Source: Bacillota bacterium | Lineage (GTDB): Bacteria > Bacillota > Limnochordia > Darwinibacteriales > Darwinibacteriaceae | DNA: 7,389 nt | Assembly: GCA_012799115.1 (NCBI GenBank) | Contig: JAAZLY010000201.1 | Location: forward strand, 1 to 7,389 | Reading direction: 5' to 3' | Shown here: positions 1 through 5,431 of the stretch, one piece after another | Numbering within the stretch: the first letter of the stretch is position 1 | Layout: every line of letters starts with the position of its first letter | Position numbers and translations under genes: made by a program | The notes under the pieces: model-generated | Database searches by the model: none | What the model saw: only the letters and a program-made list of their open reading frames with translations | What the model was told of the DNA's origin: nothing

Positions 1-2
1 CG

Positions 3-803
3 CTTCAGGGACGTACCCTATCTGTAGAAGAAGAGGAGAGCCCCTATCATGAGATAATGGCCAAGGCCGACTCTCTGGAAGGCTTGCCTGTTGCAGTTGG
101 AAGCCTGCACAGCATGCTTGTACCCTTCGCTTATTCCCTTCAACACAAAGGTTCATCAAAGAGACTGGTCTATTTGATGAGCGATGGAGCGGCCTTACCC
201 TTAATCTTCAGCAAGACTGTGAGTACATTACGAACTAGAAACCTGATCCACAAAACGATTACCTTTGGCCATGCCTTCGGAGGAGATCTTGAAGCGGTCA
301 ATATCTACAGTGCTCTCTTGGCAGCAAAGCATGTAGCCGAGGCAGACATTGCCGTCGTCTTGATGGGTCCTGGAGTTGTGGGAACCTCAACGACCTGGGG
401 CACCACCGCCCTAGAACAGGGAATTTTCCTCAATGCCGTCCAGCAACTGGGCGGTCTACCCATCGCGATTCCACGACTCAGCGAGAAAGATTCCAGAACA
501 AGGCACCAAGGGATCAGCCATCATACCCGCACGGTGTTGGAAAGAGTGGTGCAACAGCCGGTTGTTGTCCCCATGCCAGAGCTCTTTCACAAAGGTTTTG
601 GAGACAGAGACAAGAACGCACTGCGAAGGCACAAAGTCGTCTGGGAGCAGACGGAGGAAGGCTATGCTGGCCTCTTTGAGGTAGATCTTCACTTCTCTAC
701 AATGGGCCGTGGACTTAGAGATGATCCACTCTTTTTCCATGGTGTGTTGGCTGCAGCCCAGTACTGTGCGGGATTACCATTGCCACAAGAAGAGTGGGAA
801 TAG
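3..803 (+). CDS. DUF3866 family protein (5' end outside window)
   Basis: This is the C-terminal 266 residues of a DUF3866 family protein, whose biochemical function is unknown. The frame is open to the left edge of the window, so the in-frame ATG at 57 is very probably internal: the residues before it (SVEEEESPYH, about 21-50) already look like family sequence. I recognise the family by GSLHS followed by a YLMSDGAALPL segment (about 160-205), GHAFGGDLEAVNIYSALLAA (about 265-330), GPGVVGTSTTWG (about 364-402) with ALEQG just after, and RHQGISHHT (about 502-528). Full-length members are, from memory, about 350-370 residues, so roughly 90 are missing. The repeated Gly-rich and His-containing motifs suggest a soluble enzyme or ligand-binding fold, but this is inference. 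No signal peptide or membrane segment is visible in the part present. The stop codon TAG at 801-803 lies inside the next gene, which suggests coupled translation with the EndoQ-like protein. Confidence 0.88.
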   Translation, partial: LQGRTLSVEEEESPYHEIMAKADSLEGLPVAVGSLHSMLVPFAYSLQHKGSSKRLVYLMSDGAALPLIFSKTVSTLRTRNLIHKTITFGHAFGGDLEAVNIYSALLAAKHVAEADIAVVLMGPGVVGTSTTWGTTALEQGIFLNAVQQLGGLPIAIPRLSEKDSRTRHQGISHHTRTVLERVVQQPVVVPMPELFHKGFGDRDKNALRRHKVVWEQTEEGYAGLFEVDLHFSTMGRGLRDDPLFFHGVLAAAQYCAGLPLPQEEWE

Positions 804-1975
804 AATTGCCTGTGATCGTTGGAGATCTCCATATCCATATAGGGCGCACCGATCAAGGACAACCGGTGAAAATTACGGCGTCGCGCAAGCTTAGTCTCAG
901 GCACATCCCGCAAGCTGCCAAGGAAAAGGGCTTGGGAATTGTTGGCATCGTGGACGCGGCGTGCAGTGGGGTGTTAGCCGATCTGAAAAGAAGAGCCAAA
1001 GCAGGTGAGCTAAAGCTCCTTACTGGAGGCGGCTATCTTTGGGACGATCTCTATGTATTTCTAGGTCATGAAGTCGAACTCGTTCACACTACAGGCAAGG
1101 AGGCACATTTCCTTGCCTTTTTTCCCGATCTTGAAAGCCTAGAACGCTATGGGCAAGCTCTACAGGAGTCGATCACTAATCCGTCCCTCTCAACGCAGCG
1201 ACTGAGGATGTCTCCTGACACATGGCTCCAAAGCGTCCGGGCCAATGATGGAGTCGCGCTCGCAGCACATGCCTTTACACCACACAAAGGTGTATACGGC
1301 AACTGCGTACACACCTTGGGGGAGATGTTCAGCCATCCTGATGGAATTAGCGGGCTAGAACTTGGCCTGAGCGCTGATACGAACATGGCCATGCAGGTCA
1401 TGGATACGCATTCCTACGCCTATATCGCAAATTCTGACGCACATTCCCTAGACACCATTGGACGAGAGTTTACAACCTATGACCTGCCGACAGTGGACTT
1501 TCGCTCCTGGGCAAAGGCTTTGGATCAACAAGGTCGCGGCGTCGTAGCCACCCATGGACTAAATCCCCTGTTGGGTAAGTACTATCGGAGCTTCTGCACA
1601 CGGTGTGGGTTCCTGGCAAGGGGCGATAGTGCTTTGAGCGTATGTCCCGCCTGCAATACTCCCATGGTAATGGGAGTATGGGATCGCCTCCGATCCATCA
1701 GCGATTTTACCGGACAAGCTGTACTAAGGCCCCCATATTACTCCCATGTCCCATTGCTGATGCTTCCTGGAGTGGGCCGCCGAACCTACTCTAGATTAGT
1801 CGAAGGGCTAGGAACGGAAATTGAAATCCTGTATACTGTATCTCTAGAAGCAATTTCAAGGCTTGTGGGCGATGCCATTGCCAGGCAAATTGAAGCCCTT
1901 CGGCGAGGCGAACTTGTCATCTCGCCCGGCGGAGGAGGAAAATACGGTCGCGTCACGAAAGCCCAATACACTTGA
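794..1975 (+). CDS. EndoQ-like PHP-domain endonuclease (TIGR00375 family)
   Basis: Predicted cytoplasmic DNA-repair nuclease of 393 residues. Characterised EndoQ enzymes (Pyrococcus, Bacillus pumilus) nick DNA 5' of deaminated bases such as uracil and hypoxanthine and of abasic sites; applying that activity here is inference from family membership. Seen: PHP metal-site motif DLHIHIG (D11, H13, H15), PVKITASRKLSL (24-35), GIVD (51-54), AAHAFTPHKGVYG (157-169), GLELGLSADT (187-196) and NSDAHS (213-218). A four-cysteine zinc-binding knuckle follows (C268, C271, C284, C287). The C-terminus carries a helix-hairpin-helix-like LPGVGRRTYSRL (324-335) and a Gly-rich tail ending GGGGKYGRV. Length fits the family (about 380-420). 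The start is GTG at 794, 10 bases inside the DUF3866 gene; TTG 806 and GTG 812 are in-frame alternatives. AAGAAGAG abuts 794 too closely to be a good ribosome-binding site, so expression probably relies on coupling. The coding region carries several long inverted repeats, listed separately. Confidence 0.85.
   Translation: MGIELPVIVGDLHIHIGRTDQGQPVKITASRKLSLRHIPQAAKEKGLGIVGIVDAACSGVLADLKRRAKAGELKLLTGGGYLWDDLYVFLGHEVELVHTTGKEAHFLAFFPDLESLERYGQALQESITNPSLSTQRLRMSPDTWLQSVRANDGVALAAHAFTPHKGVYGNCVHTLGEMFSHPDGISGLELGLSADTNMAMQVMDTHSYAYIANSDAHSLDTIGREFTTYDLPTVDFRSWAKALDQQGRGVVATHGLNPLLGKYYRSFCTRCGFLARGDSALSVCPACNTPMVMGVWDRLRSISDFTGQAVLRPPYYSHVPLLMLPGVGRRTYSRLVEGLGTEIEILYTVSLEAISRLVGDAIARQIEALRRGELVISPGGGGKYGRVTKAQYT
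1287..1317 (+). repeat. Imperfect inverted repeat inside the EndoQ-like gene
   Basis: Left arm AAGGTGTATACG (1287-1298) and right arm CGTACACACCTT (1306-1317) pair at 11 of 12 positions, with one A/C mismatch (1294 against 1310) and a 7-base loop. It lies in the codons for KGVYGNCVHTLG, just after the conserved HAFTP motif. No function can be assigned; a chance product of conserved codons is possible. Confidence 0.5.
1656..1696 (+). repeat. Two back-to-back perfect hairpins inside the EndoQ-like gene
   Basis: First hairpin: ATACTCCCAT (1656-1665), loop GGTA, ATGGGAGTAT (1670-1679), a 10-bp perfect stem. Second hairpin, starting one base later: GGATCG (1681-1686), loop CCTC, CGATCC (1691-1696), a 6-bp perfect stem. 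They fall directly after the zinc-knuckle codons. A third copy of the left-arm core, TACTCCCATG, recurs at 1739-1748 and could compete for the same right arm. No T-run follows, so this is not a standard intrinsic terminator. Role unknown. Confidence 0.55.
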
Positions 1976-1991
1976 GTAGTGAGGTGAAAGA

Positions 1992-2615
1992 ATGAATGTT
2001 AAGACGATTATCTTTGTTCGACATGGTGAAACCCAGTGGAACAAAGAGGGCCGATACCAAGGGCAACTAGACAGCCCTTTGTCCCAATTAGGCCTAATTC
2101 AGGCAGAAAGAGTCGGCCGATATTTGAGTCAGCGTCCCATTGACGCTGTCTACAGCAGTGATCTGAAAAGGGCAATCACCACAGCTGAGTGCATTGCCAA
2201 GCATCATGGACTCACGCCCGTTGTAGATGGGAGACTCAGGGAAATGTCCTTTGGTGTCTGGGAGGGATTAACCCGCGAAGAGGTCAAAAACACCTATCCT
2301 GAGCTTTGGAACGCAAGGCATTTCGATCGCCTCACAACGAGAATTCCTGAAGGGGAGCTCCCTAGTGAAGTGGTGGCCCGTTTTCAGAGTTTCTTGACAG
2401 ACTTCACGTCGAAGGATCCTCACCAGACTATTGTCGTTGTCTCCCACGGAGGCACCTTGCGATTTGTCCTGGCGTCACTCTTGTGTATGCCCCTCGAACG
2501 CTCATCCTGCCTTAGACAGAGTAATACGGGGGTGTCCATACTCATCTTTAGAGAGCAAAACAAGGAATGTCCCTGGGAAGTTGTCTGCCTCAATAGCACA
2601 AGCCATCTAGCCTAA
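1992..2615 (+). CDS. Histidine phosphatase family protein (phosphoglycerate-mutase-like)
   Basis: A 207-residue cytoplasmic enzyme of the histidine phosphatase superfamily, which transfers phosphate through a phosphohistidine. The hallmark FVRHGET is at the N-terminus: R10 and H11 (nucleophile). The other expected active-site residues are present: R60 in SSDLKRA, acidic E84 in LREMSFGVWEG, and H152 in VVVSHGGTLRF. It therefore looks catalytically intact. Length and the FGVWEG segment match the broad CobC/GpmB/PhoE-type group. The true substrate (alpha-ribazole phosphate, a sugar phosphate or another small phosphate ester) cannot be read from sequence, and no cobalamin gene is nearby to support CobC. 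The start ATG at 1992 has a good ribosome-binding site, GAGGTGA at 1981-1987. It follows the EndoQ-like gene after 16 bases and is probably cotranscribed with it. The 60-base gap after it is where sporulation-specific transcription may begin. Confidence 0.88.
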   Translation: MNVKTIIFVRHGETQWNKEGRYQGQLDSPLSQLGLIQAERVGRYLSQRPIDAVYSSDLKRAITTAECIAKHHGLTPVVDGRLREMSFGVWEGLTREEVKNTYPELWNARHFDRLTTRIPEGELPSEVVARFQSFLTDFTSKDPHQTIVVVSHGGTLRFVLASLLCMPLERSSCLRQSNTGVSILIFREQNKECPWEVVCLNSTSHLA

Positions 2616-2643
2616 CATATTATTCTTTGGCAAAGCATAAGGT
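2615..2643 (+). promoter_or_regulatory. Candidate sigma-E-type promoter for spoIIM
   Basis: The gap before spoIIM contains ACATATT (2615-2621), close to the sigma-E -35 pattern (kmATATT), then 14 bases, then CATAAGGT (2636-2643), which keeps the CATA and final T of the sigma-E -10 pattern (CATACAnT). Transcription would start near 2650, about 25 bases before the spoIIM ATG. Bacillus subtilis spoIIM is known to be controlled by sigma-E, and this is the longest non-coding gap in the window. The -10 is only a 5 of 8 match, so this is a candidate, not a firm call. Confidence 0.45.
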
Positions 2644-2675
2644 TAGGAAAATGCATGAGCTGAAGAGGTGGTAGT

Positions 2676-3326
2676 ATGTTCATAGCTGGAGCCATCGGTG
2701 AGCTGTTGGGAGAGTATTTTATGCGCCATCTCCCACTTTATCTGGCCCTCATTTTACTGTTTGTCACAGGTTTAGGATTTGGAGCTGTGGCGACACAAAA
2801 ACTCTCACCGGTGCAAAAAGACGACTTAGCCCACTATATAGCGGGAGTATATAGTTCCTTACGTGATGATGATGGCACGACCTCCCCTAAAGGCGAGGTT
2901 TTCTATCAAAGTGTGATGGACAATGTGGTAAAAACTATGGGTCTGATCCTCCTTTTGGGTCTGACTGTGATTGGTGCCCCCTTAATCTTGGCCATCGTCT
3001 TTGTGAGAGGGTTTGTCCTTGGTTTTACCATTGGTTTCTTGGTGCAAGAAACGATGGTGCAAGGACTCTTTCTCTCAACAACTTGTGTCCTGCCCCAGAA
3101 CTTGCTTCTTGTTCCCGCGATCTTGATCGCTGCAGGCGGCGCTCTGTCGTTTTCCGCTACTGCCTTGAAAACACTGCTTGGTCTCTCGAAAGAGGGCATC
3201 TATGGACAGTTTGCCAGTACTACTTTTCTTGGACTATGCAGCGGAGCTCTGTGCATCTTGGCTGCCCTGATTGAAGCATATCTAACCCCCATTCTTGCCC
3301 ATCTTGGAAGTGGGTTCTTGACTTAA
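2676..3326 (+). CDS. spoIIM: Stage II sporulation protein M (SpoIIM)
   Basis: Integral membrane protein of 216 residues, essentially the length of Bacillus subtilis SpoIIM. In the known system it anchors SpoIIP and SpoIID in the mother-cell membrane (DMP complex), whose peptidoglycan cutting drives engulfment of the forespore. Seen: hydrophobic spans at about 19-39, 88-109, 111-133, 141-163 and 179-204. A polar stretch at about 41-87 separates span 1 from span 2. The family-typical segment is RGFVLGFTIGFLV followed by VLPQNLLLVPA (138-148). The start ATG at 2676 is preceded by AGGTGG (2666-2671) at 4 bases; ATG 2721 is a weaker alternative. It heads the sporulation/recombination/nucleoside cluster and has a sigma-E-like promoter candidate upstream. 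A hairpin plus short T-run at about 2879-2902 lies within the gene but is not considered a terminator. Confidence 0.93.
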   Translation: MFIAGAIGELLGEYFMRHLPLYLALILLFVTGLGFGAVATQKLSPVQKDDLAHYIAGVYSSLRDDDGTTSPKGEVFYQSVMDNVVKTMGLILLLGLTVIGAPLILAIVFVRGFVLGFTIGFLVQETMVQGLFLSTTCVLPQNLLLVPAILIAAGGALSFSATALKTLLGLSKEGIYGQFASTTFLGLCSGALCILAALIEAYLTPILAHLGSGFLT

Positions 3327-3338
3327 AGGGAGGATCCG

Positions 3339-4250
3339 ATGACGCCTTTACAGGTTTTCGATGACTATTATTCCTATTTAAGTATCGAGAAAGGCTTAGC
3401 TGATAACACGGTACAAGCCTACTCTAACGACCTTAGCCAATTTCGAGAGTTTCTCAGAAAAGAAGGTCTCGCCCTAGAGAATGTGGAACCTCAACATATC
3501 ACAAAATATGTGAAGGAGCTCGAGGGACAGTCCATCAAGGCACGTTCAAGAGCCCGCAAGATCTCGGCTTTACGGAGTTTTTTTGATTACTTAGTGGATG
3601 AAGAGGTTGTAGAGAATAATCCATGTGCTTATTTGGCCACACCCAAGCTCGCCATGGCCTTACCAGATATCCTGAGTGAACAGGAAGTGCTAGCTCTCTT
3701 GGCTGCTCCAACCCTGGACAAACCATCAGGCTACCGCGATCGTGCGATGTTGGAGGTCTTGTATGGATGCGGTTTACGGGTATCAGAACTTGTGGGTCTG
3801 AACGTTGGCGACGTTGACGATTTAGGCTTTGTCCGTTGTTTGGGCAAGGGCAATAAGGAACGGATCATCCCCCTGGGTAGCCATGCTTTAAAGGCTACAT
3901 CGGATTACCTTAGGTATGCTAGGGGACGCTTAGTGACAAATCACAGAGAACGGGCATTGTTTGTGAATGCCCGGGGTAACCGGCTGACTAGGCAGGGTTT
4001 CTGGAAGATTCTTAAAGGATGGGCAAAGACCGCGGGGATAGAGAAAGAAATATCCCCCCATGTACTCAGGCATTCGTTTGCTACGCATCTCTTACGACAT
4101 GGTGCAGATTTGCGCTCCGTGCAAGAAATGCTGGGCCACGCCGATTTGACTACGACACAGATTTATACGCATCTGGATAAGGCCCACTTACGAGATGTCT
4201 ATGGAAAGACACATCCAAGAGCTGTAAAGCTAAAGGAGGACGAAACATGA
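3339..4250 (+). CDS. xerD: Tyrosine recombinase XerD
   Basis: Site-specific tyrosine recombinase of 303 residues. With XerC it resolves chromosome dimers at dif, under FtsK/SpoIIIE-type control at the septum. The N-terminal SAM-like core-binding domain spans about 1-90 (FDDYYSYLSIEKGLADNTVQ onward). The catalytic domain spans about 107-295 with the full set of residues: R147 (GLRVSEL), K170 (GKGNKER), H241 and R244 (HVLRHSFATHLL), H267 (LGHADLTTTQ) and nucleophile Y276 (IYTH). XerD rather than XerC or CodV is favoured by the spoIIM-xerD-deoB order and the DLTTTQIYTHL segment, but subfamily assignment is partly contextual. The ribosome-binding site GGGAGG (3328-3333) is 5 bases before ATG 3339; spoIIM ends 12 bases upstream. 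Its TGA stop overlaps the deoB start. No dif-like site was recognised in the window, as expected since dif usually lies near the terminus. Confidence 0.95.
   Translation: MTPLQVFDDYYSYLSIEKGLADNTVQAYSNDLSQFREFLRKEGLALENVEPQHITKYVKELEGQSIKARSRARKISALRSFFDYLVDEEVVENNPCAYLATPKLAMALPDILSEQEVLALLAAPTLDKPSGYRDRAMLEVLYGCGLRVSELVGLNVGDVDDLGFVRCLGKGNKERIIPLGSHALKATSDYLRYARGRLVTNHRERALFVNARGNRLTRQGFWKILKGWAKTAGIEKEISPHVLRHSFATHLLRHGADLRSVQEMLGHADLTTTQIYTHLDKAHLRDVYGKTHPRAVKLKEDET
4232..4239 (+). promoter_or_regulatory. Consensus ribosome-binding site for deoB, inside xerD
   Basis: AAAGGAGG lies 7 bases before ATG 4247 and within the last codons of xerD. It fixes the deoB start at the ATGA overlap (4247-4250) and predicts translation coupled to, or strongly reinitiated after, xerD. 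Confidence 0.85.
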
Positions 4251-5419
4251 AACGAATCGCCATCGTTGTATTAGATAGTGTAGGTGTTGGCGCATTACCT
4301 GACGCTCATCTCTATGGTGATGAAGGCAGTAACACCCTAGGACATGTGGCCAAGGCTCTAGGCGGACTTAAGATGCCAAACGCAGCAAAGCTGGGTATTG
4401 GCAATATCATTCCCATTGAGGGAGTCTCACCAACCCAGGAACCACAAGGTGCCTGGGGAAAAATGGCTGAAGTCTCCAAGGGCAAAGATACTACAACAGG
4501 TCATTGGGAACTGGCCGGTCTCACGCTGAAAGCGCCATTTCCAACGTATCCTAACGGCTTTCCCCCAGAAATTATGGAAGCTTTTGAAGCAAAGATCGGT
4601 CGGCAGACTCTGGGTAACTACCCCGCATCTGGCACGGCGATCATTGAAGAGTTGGGTGCAGAACATCTGAGAACGGGGTTTCCCATCGTTTACACGTCCG
4701 CTGATAGCGTCTTCCAAATAGCAGCCCATGAAGAGATTGTACCACTTGACACGCTTTATGCTTGGTGCAAGTTGGCTCGAGACCTCCTGCAGGGTGAGCA
4801 TGCAGTGGGACGCGTTATTGCCAGACCCTTCTTAGGTGAGGTGGGACAGTTCAAACGAACTGCAAATCGCAAAGACTATAGCCTGGCACCCTTTCAAGCC
4901 ACCGTCTTGGACGCGCTGCAAGAGAAGGATATTCCCGTCTATGGTGTGGGCAAGATCTCAGATATCTTTGCAGGGCGCGGACTGAGTGAATCGTTTCCGA
5001 CAAAGAGTAACCAAGCCGGTGTTGACCGGGTGGTGGAGCTACTTGGCAGCAAGCAAGAGGACTGCTTGATCTTTGCCAACTTGGTGGACTTCGACATGGT
5101 ATGGGGTCACCGTCATGATCCTGAGGGCTATGGACGAGGCTTGGAAGCGTTTGATGAGCGACTCCCTGAGCTTTTGGCTGGACTGGGGAGTGATGATCTA
5201 CTGTTCATCGTAGCGGACCACGGTTGCGATCCAACTTTTCCTGGTACCGATCACACTCGTGAGTATGTGCCCCTCTTGGTTGCAGGACCTAATGTAGATA
5301 GTGTAGATTTGGGTGTACGCCACAGCTTTGCAGATGTGGCAAAAACGGTAGCAGACTTTTTTGCCATCGAATATGAGACGGTTGGAGTTAGTTTCCTACC
5401 CAGTCTTCGAGTGAAATAA
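4247..5419 (+). CDS. deoB: Phosphopentomutase DeoB
   Basis: Cytoplasmic phosphopentomutase of 390 residues, interconverting (deoxy)ribose 1-phosphate and (deoxy)ribose 5-phosphate. It carries the products of nucleoside phosphorylases into central metabolism. It belongs to the alkaline phosphatase superfamily and uses two Mn ions. By comparison with the known Bacillus cereus enzyme, the metal ligands are D10 (VLDSVGVG), D283 and H288 (VDFDMVWGH), D324 and H325 (ADHGCDP) and H336 (GTDHTREY). The phosphate-accepting threonine is T82 in KDTTTGHWE. All are present, so the enzyme should be active. The cap domain lies between about 95 and 215 and includes YTSADSVFQIAAHEE (149-163) and VGRVIARPF (187-195). 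One small difference is Cys at 327, where many relatives have Asn (DHGND). The gene overlaps xerD by four bases and is followed after 12 bases by the pyrimidine phosphorylase, its natural upstream partner in nucleoside breakdown. Confidence 0.97.
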   Translation: MKRIAIVVLDSVGVGALPDAHLYGDEGSNTLGHVAKALGGLKMPNAAKLGIGNIIPIEGVSPTQEPQGAWGKMAEVSKGKDTTTGHWELAGLTLKAPFPTYPNGFPPEIMEAFEAKIGRQTLGNYPASGTAIIEELGAEHLRTGFPIVYTSADSVFQIAAHEEIVPLDTLYAWCKLARDLLQGEHAVGRVIARPFLGEVGQFKRTANRKDYSLAPFQATVLDALQEKDIPVYGVGKISDIFAGRGLSESFPTKSNQAGVDRVVELLGSKQEDCLIFANLVDFDMVWGHRHDPEGYGRGLEAFDERLPELLAGLGSDDLLFIVADHGCDPTFPGTDHTREYVPLLVAGPNVDSVDLGVRHSFADVAKTVADFFAIEYETVGVSFLPSLRVK

Positions 5420-5424
5420 GGAGG
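5418..5424 (+). promoter_or_regulatory. Ribosome-binding site for pdp, overlapping the deoB stop
   Basis: AAGGAGG starts within the deoB TAA stop and sits 7 bases before ATG 5432. It settles the pdp start, and its position under a terminating ribosome suggests balanced, coupled production of the two enzymes. Confidence 0.85.
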
Positions 5425-5431
5425 CGAACGG

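Noticed and set aside
57..59. ATG 57 as the true start of the DUF3866 protein
   Set aside because: The frame stays open to the window edge, upstream residues look like family sequence, and the protein would be far shorter than its relatives.
456..740. Minus-strand open frame of 94 codons opposite the DUF3866 gene
   Set aside because: Entirely covered by family-conserved DUF3866 sequence on the plus strand; no independent support.
2086..2099. 14-bp palindrome AATTAGGCCTAATT in the phosphatase gene
   Set aside because: About one such palindrome per two windows of this length is expected at random, and nothing around it suggests an operator.
2395..2400. TTGACA hexamer resembling a sigma-A -35 box
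   Set aside because: Inside the phosphatase coding region, with no -10-like hexamer at a suitable distance.
2833..2855. Inverted repeat ACTATATA / TATATAGT in spoIIM
   Set aside because: Eight weak A/T-dominated pairs with a 7-base loop; expected by chance at this window size.
2879..2903. Hairpin ACCTC/GAGGT followed by TTTTC inside spoIIM, resembling an intrinsic terminator
   Set aside because: The stem has a C/C mismatch and a short T-run, and it lies in mid-gene where translating ribosomes would prevent folding; spoIIM is intact around it.
4427..4801. Minus-strand open frame of 124 codons opposite deoB
   Set aside because: It lies wholly inside a well-conserved gene, has no recognisable domain or good ribosome-binding site, and its composition is what reverse reading of deoB gives.
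4847..4862. CAGTTC/GAACTG hairpin in deoB
   Set aside because: Only 6 bp within coding sequence; unremarkable in 7 kb.
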